The notes under the pieces were generated by a model that saw only the letters and a program-made list of their open reading frames with translations, was not told the DNA's origin and did no database searches. A DNA stretch of 64,000 nucleotides from Xiphydria camelus (lineage: Eukaryota; Arthropoda; Insecta; Hymenoptera; Xiphydriidae), in contig OY783198.1 of NCBI GenBank assembly GCA_963678675.1, positions 11,728,580 to 11,792,579 of the forward strand. The letters run 5' to 3'. The position numbers and the translations under genes were made by a program. Position 1 is the first letter of the stretch. Every line of letters starts with the position of its first letter. Of the stretch, positions 33,797-46,600 are shown piece after piece.

Positions 33797-36700
33797 GGGT
33801 CTCGCCGTATTTCCATATGAAAAATGCCCCGGCACTAATGAACTTCGTTAAACCTTTTATTTATTGCTTTTTATCCAAAATATCTCCACAACAAATTTCA
33901 GACCGCTAACTTTACGTACAAGGGAAATAGGGGGTTAACAACAATTAACGTTACTATTTTTTTTCTCTGGAACTATAAAAGATATCAAAGTCGTTCAAAA
34001 ACTAAATTGTAGGTATTCGTGAATAGTATATTATATATTTTTTCGACGGCATAAAAGCACTGTTTAAAGGTGTAAATTTAAAAAAATAGTTTTTGCAATG
34101 GAAAATTTATAACAATTGCTGGAGATACACCAACCAAAAAAATCATATAGAATCATCAATTAGTGAGCTGTTATATAAAAAAATTGTCAAATAGTTTAAT
34201 TTGGTGGAAGACAGTAAAAAAATTGAAAAACCTTTAACGCGTTCACGCCGGCGCAGCGCGGTACTCAGTGCCAGCGTGAACGTGTTATTTTTTTACGTAT
34301 ATTTATTTATTAATTAATTATGTATGCACAATATCTATATTGTTTTATAATATACATAATATACAATAATGTGTACAAAAAACAATAATTCGTATGATTT
34401 ACATAATCTTGGTAGATGAGTTGGTTACACCAAATATAGTGGTAAATATTTTGGCAGGTCTAACGATTTTAGATTTTTTACATTTAGCGGGTACGTGACT
34501 AATAATAAATTATAGCAGCTATATGCAAACTGCATCCTACTGTCCTACTATTAACAGACCCTGTTCATGACTTTAGTCATCATCACTATTCTCCTCAACG
34601 GTGGTACATAATGTGGTTACGTCAAATATATTTGTCAATATTTCGGCTGGTCTAACGATTTTAGACTTATAGCGGCTGTGTGACAAATAATAAATTATGG
34701 CAGCTACATGCGAACAGCACCCTACAGTCCTACTGCCATTAGCACAGTCACAAGTGTATCTTAGGATACCCCTGTAGCTATTCACGTTTGTGCCGATATT
34801 CAATGTAGCACTGGTACATTTTACTATTTATATGGCGTGAACGAACTTTAATTTTGATAATATTTTCAGAGTCCATTAAATATTCGACATTTAAAGTGTT
34901 CTCGTCATCCATTATTTCCGCGAGATAACATATTGCTTGTGACATTTGATATGTGCCTGTAAATAGTATCTTGAGATCGTCTTCAGTAAATTCCGGAAAA
35001 TCTATTAGGCATGTTGAAGAGAGTTTTATGAACGGTTTTTTACGGCGATTTAAACTTTGCGTTTCAACCACTGTTTGCAAAGTATTTTGCTGGACTGTAC
35101 GCTCTTTCATATAATTAAGTATTTCGTCGGCAAATTCCCGATCAGAATTAATCCTTTTTCCAAAAGTATTGTTTAAAAATCCAGCAATTCAGCATAAAGA
35201 TTTTACTACAGGCAATAACTTGTTGTCTACTTTGTTATGTAATAATCGAAATTTTTGGCCTATGGCTCCATGAACAGCCTCGACGACCCACCTTACCTTG
35301 GTAACCCACCGCGAAAAATTTTCTTCTTCAGTTGTTAATTGTGCACGAGAGATTACCCTTAAGAGCGGGCTTAAAAACCTTATATCCTAGATTTTCCATA
35401 TTCTCTACAGCATCACGAAAACCTCGATCAACAAAGCAGAAATAACCACGTTGCAAAAGAGACTTTAATCCATTTTCTAAAAAGGTTTTCATTATAGAGG
35501 CATCATTCATTGTACCGTTGAATGGTCCTGCTATATTAACTATATAGCCATTTTTGTTGTGCAGATGGTGAAAGGTTTACACAGTGGAACTTTTTTTTGT
35601 CCGGAATAAGATTTTCGTTGATAAGCATTATTTCGACTTTTTTCATGTCTAACATATGTTCCATCAAATATTAATGCCAATGTAGATTTACCAATATCAA
35701 AAAGTCATTTCTCCCCTTTACAAGCTGACTTAGCATTCGAAATATAGCGGTACCTATCTATTAGAGTGTGTACTGCGAAAGACATTCGTTAATTAGACTT
35801 TTCGGGAAAGGCGCGGGGCTACAAGCTCATTAGTATCCTAGATTCACGGAAACATACCGCCTCACCGTTGTCACTGATGGCGAGATTGACTCTAGATTAG
35901 AGAGGTACATAGATCGCGATATCGAGTGGTAAGAACCGACATGTAGAAGTCCGTTTATTGTGCGACGGAACAAGGTTGTTTGGCTATATTTTCGTTACCT
36001 ATGGAATATTTTTATCGTAAATGTGTGAAGAAAAAAATCCCAGCAATAGCCAAACGTGAAAGGTTACAAGGATGTAAATACTAAGGTACACTACTTTTGA
36101 TTGTGCTAATGGCAGTAGGACAGCAGGATGCAGTTCGCATATAGCTGCTGTAATTTATTATTAGTCACGTATCCGCTAAATCTAAAAAATCTAAAATCGT
36201 TAGACCTGCCGAAATATTTACCACTATATTTGATGTAACCAACTCATTTACAAAGATTATGTAAATTATAGGAATTATTTGTTTTTTGTACACATTATTG
36301 TATATTATGTATATTATAAAACAATATAGATATTGTGCATACATAATTAATTAATAAATAAATATACATAATATAATATGAATTAACACGTTTACGCTGG
36401 CACTGAGTACCGCGCTACGCCGGCGTGAACGCGTTAAAGGTTTTTCAATTTTTTTACTGTCTTCCACCAAATTAAACTATTTGACAATTTTTTTATATAA
36501 CAGCTCACTAATTGATGATTTTATATGATTTTTTTGGTTGGTGTATCTCCAGCAATTGTTATAAATTTTCCATTGCAAAAACTATTTTTTAAAATTTACA
36601 CCGTTAAACAGTGCTTTTATGCCGTCGAAAAAAAATATAATATACTACTCATGAAGACCTACAATTTAGTTTTTGAACGACTTTGATATCTTTTATAGTT

Positions 36701-36867
36701 CCAGAGAAAAAAAAATAGTAACGTTAATTGTTGTTAACCCCCTATTTCCCTTGTACGTAAAGTTAGCGGTCTGAAATTTGTTGTGGAGGTATTTTGGATA
36801 AAAAGCAATAAATAAAAGGTTTAACAAAGTTAATTAGTGCCGGGGCATTTTTCATATGGAAATTCAT
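33797..36867 (-). mobile_element. SWIM/DDE transposon with about 750-bp TIRs
   Basis: Inverted arms (about 33810-34556 and 36107-36865) contain TTTCCATATGAAAAATGCCC at the outer side and CTAATAATAAATTATAGCAG at the inner side. The element sits in a DUF4817-type fragment; the two flanks read ATATAAA on both sides, a possible 7-bp target duplication. Arms also carry a CG-rich hairpin (GCGTTCACGCCGGCG). The interior encodes a broken transposase on the minus strand. Confidence 0.75.
34573..35800 (-). pseudogene. DDE_4-like transposase with C-terminal SWIM finger, broken
   Basis: Read from 35800 downwards, the blocks are IFDGTYVRHEKS and QKKVPLCKPFTI (first Asp), FCFVDRGFRDAVENMENLG (second Asp), RWVVEAVHGAIGQKFRLL (catalytic Glu), KRINSDREFADEILNYMKER, LIDFPEFTEDDLKILFTGTY and finally a SWIM-type C-x-C...C-x-H finger (CDCANGSRTVGCCSHVAAI). 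Order and residues match insect DDE proteins with a SWIM tail. It is dead: a frameshift after CTTTCACC-type sequence near 35570, another after KPALKGNLS (about 35345), a TGA before IAGFLNN (about 35200), and a shift near 34800. Confidence 0.7.
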
Positions 36868-38300
36868 ATAAATTGGAACTTCTGATAGTATAATACGAAA
36901 GAGGAAATATATAATTAAAGAAAAAATAATAATAAAGTAGTTACTCCATTATTGTAATCCAATTCCATTGTATCCTTTATTTTTCTGGCACGACTTTGAT
37001 TGTTGATAGTGGATGGATCAGCCAATAAATTTAATTTTTATTCACTATCAACAATCAGTCGCGGCAGAAAAATAAGGGATACAATGGAATTGGATTACAG
37101 TAATGTAGTAACTACTTTATTATTATTTTTTCTTTATCGATATATATTTCCTCTTTTGTATTATACTATCCCAAGTTCGAATTTATATACCGACCTGTCA
37201 AACGTGAAGTGTACATGTACCTCACTTTTATTTCATTAAGTATTACTGCAGAACGAGTAGGTAAGAAGATTTTCATGAAGACTCATGATTTTTTGACTTG
37301 TCATCTCGTACAGGTGCAACCGAAGAGGATCTAGCTCGTGTCCTGTCCACAAAAAGATGACTCGATGGACATTGGAGAATGTCAGACTTGTCACCGAGCG
37401 CCTATATCCCACGGTACATTAATTGCAATACGCGTTTCTCCTTTCAACTATTCCAGCGTTAAATAACTTTTACTTCTTTCAAGCTAATAACCGTTTTTGA
37501 ACTGTTTGTGGTAGGTGGCAGCGATTGATAATAGCGACTCGTCGTAGACAAGTTCGTCTATTAAAACTAAAAAGCAATTCGGTGTACCGAACTACTACTG
37601 CGATAATATGCCCGAGCTCACGGTCTATTCTGCGATTAACGTTAACGTAATCGTGATTATGCTCAGGTGATGGGTGTTCCAAAAGAGGTAAAGTTGATAC
37701 TAAACATCGGATGCTGTAAGCTGACTTGCTAGTGTATGCTTTGCAACTGGAATATCATCGCAGGAATAATTTGTCTACGATTAGTCACAATCATTGATCG
37801 CTGCCCCTTACGATGAACAGTTTGTACAAGAGGTAAATACTTTGAAAGAAGTGAAAGTTATTTGAAGCAGGAATAATTGAAACGAAAAGCGCATATTGCA
37901 ATAAATGTACCGTGGGTAATAGGCCCTCGGCGACAAGTCTGATATTCTCCGATGTCCATCGAGTCATCTTTTTACGGACAGGACACGAGCTAGGTCCTCT
38001 TCGGTTGCACCTGTACGAGATGACATGTCAGAGTCTGCAGTAATACTTAATGAGATAAAAGTGAGGTACATGTACACTTCACGTTTGACAGGTCGGTATA
38101 TAAATTCGAATTTGGAATAGTATAATACGAAAGAGGGACTATATCGATAAAGAAAAAATAAGGGATACAATAACATTGGATTACAATAATGGAGTAACTA
38201 CTTTAAACACTTGGGGAAACTCATCGAAGAAACCCGAATAATTACCTTATCACTTGTACACTAGATTTCGAGGTTACATGCGTGATTTGACAGCTACCGG
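36868..38300. repeat. Inverted DUF4817-transposon ends with inner inverted pair
   Basis: Element ends with ACATGTACCTCACTT appear at about 37200 (plus) and 38060 (minus). Inside, about 37240-37475 and 37840-38045 are inverted copies of a segment with GCAACCGAAGAGGATCTAG, found a third time at about 41330-41540. Only short decayed reading frames are present. Confidence 0.6.
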
Positions 38301-38339
38301 GAGATCAGGGGGGCCTTTCTCGAGTCACTCGTATCTTTG

Positions 38340-38480
38340 CGTGCACGCAACTCAGCGAAGAGACCAATCAGGTTCAAGTATTCCGTTGCGGCGGGGGTCC
38401 TGATTGGTCTACTCGCTAAGAAACGTAAAACATCTTTGCGACTAGACCAATCAGGACCCCCACCACAACGGAATACTTGA
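38340..38480. repeat. Palindrome with ACCAATCAGG arms
   Basis: Arms around AGACCAATCAGG and CAACGGAATACTTGAT mirror each other. The sequence is related to the small palindrome at 9732-9812. Confidence 0.55.
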
Positions 38481-38489
38481 TCTGCAACA

Positions 38490-38965
38490 GTTAATAGATG
38501 ATTTTTATTCGCATTGGCATGTTTATGATGATATTTGCAATGAATGTTCTACTCGGATTGAAATGAGTCGTAAGGTCAGCATCGAAGCTGTAAATGATGT
38601 AGTAATAATTACATTAAATTTATTTATGACTAAGGGCGAAATTTCAGCGGTGCATGCAAAAGGATTTCTTAAAACTATTCCAACGTCTCGAGTTAATATA
38701 TGTAACAACATATATACTGTCATAAGTGGTATCTTTACATGTGATGAAACAATTCGTCATGGTCATTGGAAGAGTATACTTAGAGAGTTGAAGGTAAAAC
38801 ATCTTCATGGATTTCTGTAGACGACCAAAATATAAGAAAAATCCGATGGCCTTTAAATTCGAAAGCGGTATATGTTTTATTTCTCCAAAATTCTAAGGCA
38901 AAGTGAAAAATATAAGGGCTCTCTAGTCTATAAATCCCCTTCAAAATATCACGAGAATAAATCAA
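38490..38965 (+). pseudogene. Unidentified protein remnant next to DDE_1 pseudogene
   Basis: A frame with SRKVSIEAVNDVVIITLNLF and FLKTIPTSRVNICNN ends at 38820. A further possible protein piece (RRPKYKKNPMAFKFESG) follows. Part of it (about 38640-38730) is repeated inverted at about 50745-50840. It may be the helix-turn-helix half of the transposase at 39198, but I do not recognise the family. Confidence 0.3.
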
Positions 38966-39197
38966 AAGTAAGTAAGTGGTTATAATTAATTGGCTCGTAT
39001 CGGTATAAAATTTGAGACTTTAATTTTGTGGTAATAGAAAGCTATTGTTCTACATGTACGTATTCTCCTCATGAATAAATTCCAAAAAGTAATGAAATCC
39101 CCCCACAAAAACAGATTCTCTGTAAAAAAAAAGGCGGCATGTTCATTCAGTTCTAACAAAAATTGATACCTACATAAAATACTCTCCAAAAAAAACA

Positions 39198-39840
39198 GTG
39201 GCACAATTAGGAGTAAAAACGGTAGAAGCAACGGTCCAATCGGTATTATCTATGATACACAGCTATACTATAATGCCTATCATTTCGGCAAGTGGACGTC
39301 TTGTTTCACCACTGTACATAGTTTTGAAGGAATCTACAGGAAAATTTGGCCCAAGGGTGGAAGAATCTCTATTTCGTCCAGCTAACATTTACATTCAAGC
39401 TTCAAATTCAGGTAAACTTACGTCTGAACATTTTAAAACTTGGTTCATTCAGGTGTATTTACCGAATACTGGCCATAAAAGCATGCTACTACTCGACTCA
39501 TGGACGGGACATTGTTCGAGTCAGCTAGAGACGTTGATCCCACAAGACAAAGAAGTACAGTTTTCAATGATTCCGAAAAAAACGACTGGCATTATTCAAC
39601 TTTTAGATGTATTTGGATTCCGGATTTGGAAGAATTTCGTTCGAACATTTTCTGATAATGTACTTCTTCAAGAGAAAGGTATTAGTTTGCACTCGCGCAA
39701 TGAAATAATTAATTTGTAATCATTAACACACAACCAGCTTTCGTCGCCTAGATTTAAAAATCTTTTCCGATATGCTTGGTTTTAAAGCGGATATCTAGAA
39801 ACGCATCCCGGTGAATTTCAAAACCCTGTAGATTTTTGTT
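39198..39840 (+). pseudogene. pogo/Tigger-like DDE_1 transposase remnant
   Basis: The frame begins near AQLGVKTVEATVQSVLSMIH and continues with SYTIMPIISASGRLVSPLYI, LLLDSWTGHCSSQLE and TTGIIQLLDVFGFRIWKNF, the arrangement of DDE_1 (CENP-B/pogo-like) catalytic domains. A TAA at 39717-39719 interrupts it, after which SLTHNQLSSPRFKNLF, a TAA and SGYLETHPGEFQNPVDFCYF continue in the same frame. The first catalytic Asp is not in its usual context and the N-terminal DNA-binding part is missing or diverged. It is inactive. Confidence 0.65.
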
Positions 39841-40096
39841 ACTTTAGGAGTGTAAAGCACACCCCACAAAAGCAGATCCTCTGTAAAAAGGCGGCATGTT
39901 CATTCAGTGCCAACAAAAATTGATACGTAAAATACTCCCCAAAAAAGATTTGAAATCAATTAAGATCGCCATGTTCAAGATTTATATATAAAAAGTAAAA
40001 GGCATCATTTGAAAGGAAAATGATTGTAAATCAAGTTACTAAAAAATTCGGCTTAAAAATTTATTAAAAAATTTTAATAAAAAAGAACTGGCCGCG

Positions 40097-40947
<851 letters not shown>

Positions 40948-41319
40948 TTCATATTTTGACCACTATATACTGGTGGTATCATAGAAGTGTATGAATTTAT
41001 TTAAAATCATAAATGCATAAACAGAATATAATTCGGTGTCCGAACTTGTTATTTTAGCCGAATTTTGTAGTAACTTGATTTACAATAATTTTCCTTTCAA
41101 ATGATGTCTTTTACTCCTTTTATATATAAATCTTGAACATGGCGATCTTAATTGATTTCAAATCTTTTTTGGGGAGTATTTTACGTATCAATTTTTGTTG
41201 GCACTGAATGAACATGCCGCCTTTTTTACAGAGGATCTGCTTTTGTGGGGGGATTTCACTACTTTTTGGAATTCATTCATCAGGAGAATATGTACATGTA
41301 GGAGAATAGTTTTTTATTA

Positions 41320-42470
41320 TTAAGTATTACTGCAGAACGAGTAGGTTAGTAGATTTTCATGAAGACTCACGATTTTCTGACATATCATCTTGTACAGGTG
41401 CAACCGAAGAGGATCTAACTCGTGTCCTGTCCGTAAAAAGATGACTCGATGGACATCGGAGAATGTCAGTCTTGTCAGCGAGCGCCTTTTACCCATAGTA
41501 CTTTCATTGCAATATGCGCTTTTCGTCATTTATCGAACATAGACAGCAGAAAAGGAGTCGAAATGCAATCAGATAAGTTAATTTCTGAATTACTTCATTT
41601 AACCTCATTTTGATAACCTATAAAGAATACATATCTTTGTGGTCACTTCTTTTTTTCTTTCAGCATTGCATATGAGGACGGGACGAACTCTTTGAGGACT
41701 AAGTGGAATTAATCTTTCTACATATTGGAGAATCCAAGTCGTGGGAGAAGAACAAAAACATCGGAGTAACTACAATATCGGAGTAACTATAATACTTTAT
41801 TTCTATTTTTTTCTCATCGGTGCTTGTCCTCTGCCTTATTACTACAAGTTTCGATTTATATACTAAATTTTATTTTATTTTTAGTTCATCGCCTCCACTC
41901 CATCACCTTCGACTGCATACTTCTTCAACCCAGTGAGGATTTCTCACGGACCAATAGTGGGCGTTGTGATTATTCACTAATCCTTCGTTGTAGAATTTCG
42001 ATTCATCTGTGAACAAAATCTTCTGACGAACGAGGGATCGTCCACTTGCCGTTACAAAAACCAGTCGGAATAGTTCATTCGTCGAGCTGGATCTAGCTAA
42101 TTGTACGCTGAAACATGCCCAAGTCGTATTCAGCCTTGAGAAGATTTATTTCCAATATTGGACCAAAGGTACGGCAATCCAGCAGTCTGATAACCGACAG
42201 AAATTACGAAAGTGAGATTTATGTTAAATTATCTTAACAAATATTTAATTAAGAAATTACATCCCATAAAACACGTCTTTACAAGTAATTTTTCTGATAT
42301 TCTTGCGATATTTTGCAATATTTTTGAACACTACCCTATGTTAGAAATATATCTTTCTCGATAAATTCACAAAGTTGCAAAACATTATAGAAACATTTTG
42401 GAATCATTACATTGAAAGATACAGCTCGATAAGGCAGCTCGATAAGATTGTACTTGTCAGAGCTGAATTA
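41320..42470 (-). pseudogene. DUF4817/DDE_3 transposase fragment with catalytic start
   Basis: On the minus strand, about 42110 down to 41890 reads RRMNYSDWFL, VDDPSFVRRILFTDESKFY and NNHNAHYWSVRNPHWVEE, where FTDES carries the first catalytic Asp of DDE_3 (IS630/Tc1/mariner-like) enzymes and HYWSVRNPHW is characteristic of the DUF4817 group. The coding part stops before the second Asp. The mirror copy is at 43389-43753. The element is dead. Confidence 0.65.
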
Positions 42471-42472
42471 TA

Positions 42473-43386
42473 CAGGGTGGACTAGGTTAAACGTCATTTT
42501 TTTTTGATATGTGATAGAACAACAAAAAAAAGTAGACTTTCATAAGAAAATTTTTTTCAAAAATGTTTCCTGAAGATATAGGGTGTCAAAGTTACGAAAA
42601 TAAATGGTTTTCTCATCATAACTTCTAAACTACTTGATCGATTTCCACGAAGTTTCGCCCACAGGCTAATGTAGAACAGCCCTAAGCAATAATTAAATAA
42701 TTTTTAAAAATTCTCCAGTGGCGTAGATACTAGGGGCCGGTACCCCCCTCTCCCCCTCCCAATCTTCGGCGCCACTGGATATTTTGCAAAGAAAATTTAA
42801 TTATTGGATTCCCCGTTTAATTTAGAGAAAAAAATCACCCTTGCAAATTTTTTATTTATGGCTTCGTTTTTGAGATATTTATTTTAATTTATAGGGTTGC
42901 GAGCAGGCCAAAGCTAGGTTGAACTCCGTTAATTGTGATATGTAATAGAGCAACAACAAAAAATAGATTCTCATGAGAAAATTTTTTTCAAAAATGTTTC
43001 CTAACAAAGATATAGGATATCAAAGTTTCGAAAAAGAAAATGGTTTTCTCATCATAACTTCTAAGCCACTGGATCAATTTCCATGAAATTTCGCACACAG
43101 GCTAATGTCATACAGCTCTAAGTAATAATTAAATAATTTTAAAAAATTCTCCAGTGGCGTAGATACTGGAGGCCGGTACCCCCTTTCCCCCTGCGAGATT
43201 TCATGGGAATCGATCCAGTGGCTTAGAAGTTATGATGAGAAAATCATTTTTTTTCGAAACTTTGACACCCTGTATCTTTGTTAGGAATCATTTTTGAAAA
43301 CAATTTTCTTATGAAAGTCTACTTTTTTGTTGTTGTTCTATCACATATCAAAAAAAAAAAAATGACGTTTAACCTGGTCCACCCTG
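42473..43386. mobile_element. Mariner-like MITE inserted at TA
   Basis: The ends CAGGGTGGACTAGGTTAAAC and complement are flanked by TA on both sides. The interior is a long inverted repeat (CCAGTGGCGTAGATACT in both arms). It sits between the two facing DUF4817-type fragments, in a sequence that reads GAATTATATGGGG elsewhere, so the empty site is visible. Confidence 0.8.
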
Positions 43387-43388
43387 TA

Positions 43389-43753
43389 TTGTGATTTCTA
43401 TAATTATTTTAGAAAGACCTGAAAGAATACGAGAGCAGTGGAACATATCGATGTATGCTCTCCTAGAGAGAATAAGACTATAAGAAATAGAAAAGAATGT
43501 TCATCCTTTTAAAATGAAGTACATACATGCACCGGAGAAAGCAGATCCAGCTCGACGAATGAACTATTCCGACTGGTTTTTGGAACGGCAAGTGGACGAT
43601 CTCTCGTTCGTCAGAAGATTTTGTTCACAGATGAATCGAAATTCTACAACGAAGGATTAATAAATAATCACAACGCCCACTATTGGTCCGTGAGAAATTC
43701 TCACTGGGTAGAAGAAGTCGAAGGCGATGGAGTGGAGGCGATGAACTAAAAAT
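43389..43753 (+). pseudogene. DUF4817/DDE_3 transposase fragment, plus copy
   Basis: This is the mirror of 41880-42470, with VDDLSFVRRFCSQMNRN-type and FTDESKFYNEGLINNHN-type reading in two frames and HYWSVRNSHWVEEVEGD. It is cut at ACTAAAAAT by the insertion at 43754, and its continuation (AAATAAAATTTAGTATATAA) resumes at about 50135. Confidence 0.65.
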
Positions 43754-44728
43754 TGTGACGTGGAGAATCGCTCCGCGTCACAAAAAAGGGTGCAATCGGC
43801 CCCTTCGAGATAACGCGTGCGAATCGGCCATCGAAAGGGCCGTGCGAAACGTCGCGAGCGCGATCGCGGCGAAGACGCGAATCCGGACGGTCCCGGGTAG
43901 AGCGCGCGTTCCCGTACCGTACCGGCGAGTCAGTTTGGTTTCGTCTGCGTTCGATAACGCACGATCGTTCAGTCCCGTACGAACCGCGAGACGAGCCAGA
44001 TCGTTTATATCGCACGTAACGATAGCACCGTCTGCTTTCACGTTCGTTGAACGTGCTTCTAAAACGTCCGACGCGAGTGAGGTGCGATTACGCAGCGCGA
44101 GATAGGGAGAACGTCGAGAGTCAAGCGGAGAACGAGATCGGGAAGGATCGTGAGGGAGCTTCAAAGCCGTCCTCAGGACCCGGGAAGCCCGGGAGACCTC
44201 CGTCACGGATAGCGGGATCCATCGGCGATCACCAGCGAGTCCGGTACGCATTTCTCTCTTAGCGCGCGACCTCCGACTCGCCTCCGCGCCGTTAGCATCT
44301 CGACAGCGCCTCCGCGCGTACCGTTAGCGCGCCGTCAGCGCCTCCGCGCCGTTAGCATTTTGGTAGCGCCTCCACGCGTACCGTTAGCGCGCCGTCAGCG
44401 CCTCCGCGCGAGCGTTTCGTTTCGTCGGCGAATCGAGCGGTGTCCGCGGTGTTGTGCGGCACCGTTTCGGTGTTTCGGTTGTGTAACGCTCGCGAGCGTC
44501 GTTCGGGGACCATTGCCGAGTTCCCCGACAAATAAACGTCGTTCTCTTTGGACGTAGTCGAGGTTCTTTTTCGCGAACCCGTCCGCGAATCTATCCTCCC
44601 GGGTCCCAGCCCGCGCACCTCGAACCGCCCCTCTACCATCTGCTAGAGGTAGCCGAGCCCGACGGAGATCGGACCGTTTCCGATCCCCCGGTTCTCGTCC
44701 GTTTTCAGGGACCGCGTTCGTTTCCCTG
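43754..44728. repeat. GC-rich LTR-like segment
   Basis: It starts TGTGACGTGGAGAATCG with an inverted CTCCGCGTCACA and is far more GC-rich than the surrounding DNA. Units with GCCTCCGCGCCGTTAGC repeat near 44280-44410, and AATAAA occurs at about 44531 in a setting like an LTR polyadenylation site. The long frames on both strands (about 43683-44639) are low-complexity by-products of GC content. I cannot define the other boundary. Confidence 0.4.
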
Positions 44729-45739
44729 ACGGCTATTCTGTAACTGAGTGAAAGCCTGTTCCCGTGAGAAGTGGGCGGAGTTCACCGGAAAAGTGGCGAG
44801 GTTCCTCGTCGCTATTCTGTAACCCAGTGAACGTAGTTCCCGGGAGAGAATCGGTCTGCTCCTCGGGAGAACGGCGACTCTAACCTGCCTACTTCTGTGA
44901 CAGCGTGCCGCAGTTTACAGTTTGTTAATTTGCGTGTTCCGACAAACGATACACAGTGGTCCGGCGATCTAAGCAAACGCGGTCATAAGTATATCAATAA
45001 CTAAAGATATACTGTTAAAATAAAAGACCAAAAATTAACCAAATATTTATTCTACTACGATAACGTAAATGGAACATAATAAAAAAATATATTAAACTGA
45101 AACATTCATTATTAAATGATATAAAATAATTCAAAAACATACTTATATATAAGAACTTTTTCCAGAGGTGGTAATAGGAAAAGTAGTTGGAAAAAATAAT
45201 TTAACAAAAAGCACATTTCCCTAATGCTACAATAAAAGTCAAAAGCAGCTTAATAATTAAAAAAGATATAGGTATTATACTGGTACCTAGTATTATTCCA
45301 AAATGTGCATCCTTGAAAACGTACACTTATAAAACGTACCTGAAACCAAGCAAATTGTTTTAAGTAGAGAAAACTGATTTCGTAACAATAAGACTGCGAA
45401 ACCGTAAAAATTCAATACATTAAAATGGGACAAGAATGGCATGTAAAATGTTATATAATAATCAAGGGCATGCTTCAAACTATAACTTAAACCAAAAAAT
45501 GTACGTATCTGAACTTAGCATCATAGTAAGCAGTTATGAATATTATGGACTTTTGACCTATTTCAGAACCACTGTGCGATGGTCGGAATTCTGATTAACG
45601 ATCCTTAGTAATTAGTATCACCGCGATATACAGGGTGTAACAAAGTAAGTGTTACAACGTGAAACTGTAGATTCCTTATGAAAGAAGAAAAAGATTTTTC
45701 CTCTTACAAAAATTGTCTGCAGGCTGTCGTTTTCGATAT

Positions 45740-45986
45740 AAGGTAAAACAGGGTGAGTTGGCGAATGGAGTTGGCCCCTCGTTTCTATGGAAAGAAAGGG
45801 AAACGAGGGGCCGACTTCATTCGCCAACTCACCCCGTTTTACCCTACAGGATGTCAGTTTTGAAAAAAAAAACGTTTTTCTTTAAACCACGAGATCACTT
45901 TTTATTAGGTGTCAACACTCAAATCTCATAAAAATAGTTCGAGGTTTAAAGAAAAACGATTTTTTTTCCAAACTGACATCCTGTAT
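45740..45986. mobile_element. Two adjacent small palindromes in the left arm
   Basis: About 45740-45844 mirrors itself around the GGCCCCTCG/CGAGGGGCC pair (GGTAAAACAGGGTGAGTTGG outside). About 45845-45986 is TA-flanked CAGGATGTCAGTTTT and complement. Both recur in the right arm at about 46745-46995. Confidence 0.65.
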
Positions 45987-46379
45987 ATCGAAAACGAAAG
46001 CCCGTAGAACATCACAGTCAGAAATACCTCGCAAATCTATAGCTACTCTCGGAATCTACGAAACGGTACGGGGTATTTTTCGGCGAATCTAGGCTGCACG
46101 TGCGCTCGCAGTCCATAACCATGCTCGGGAAGGGGTAATTACCGACCGCATCTGAAGAAGCCATTTCCGACAAAAAATACCTATTGTAATAGATACCGCT
46201 ATACTTAGAATAATAAATCAGCTTTGTAAAGGGAAGACAAGACGAATCTAATAGATGGCCGGTCGGATTAACTTAATACCTGGCTTATCAAGGTACAAAG
46301 AATCGAACCGTCATTCGATGCAACCTGACTCCTTTTATGGCCAGGGACGAGCAACGGCATCCTTGCCCACTCGAAAAAT

Positions 46380-46600
46380 ACAGTGGGGTAAAAAGTATTC
46401 ATACACCACGGTGAGGTACCGTTGAACTATGATTCACTTGCAAATAATTGAAATAAATTAATATCTATTGGCATCAAAATATAGCTTGTAGTGTCACCTT
46501 TCAAATTATACATATTTTATTGAAGAAAAAATATCGGGCTTCTGTCGGTAGCTGAGCCGCGTCAAAGGAGTTTCCAGCACGAGCGATCGTGTGCTTCTCC
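46380..46600 (+). mobile_element. Tc1-like element remnant
   Basis: ACAGTGGGGTAAAAAGTATT followed by CATACACC is the style of Tc1 terminal repeat found in insects. No matching right end or transposase is visible in the loop, so only a 5' remnant is present. Confidence 0.4.

Noticed and set aside
43683..44639. Overlapping Arg/Ser-rich frames on both strands
   Set aside because: They follow from the GC-rich composition and GCCTCCGCG repeats; the region is better explained as LTR-like or repeat DNA.
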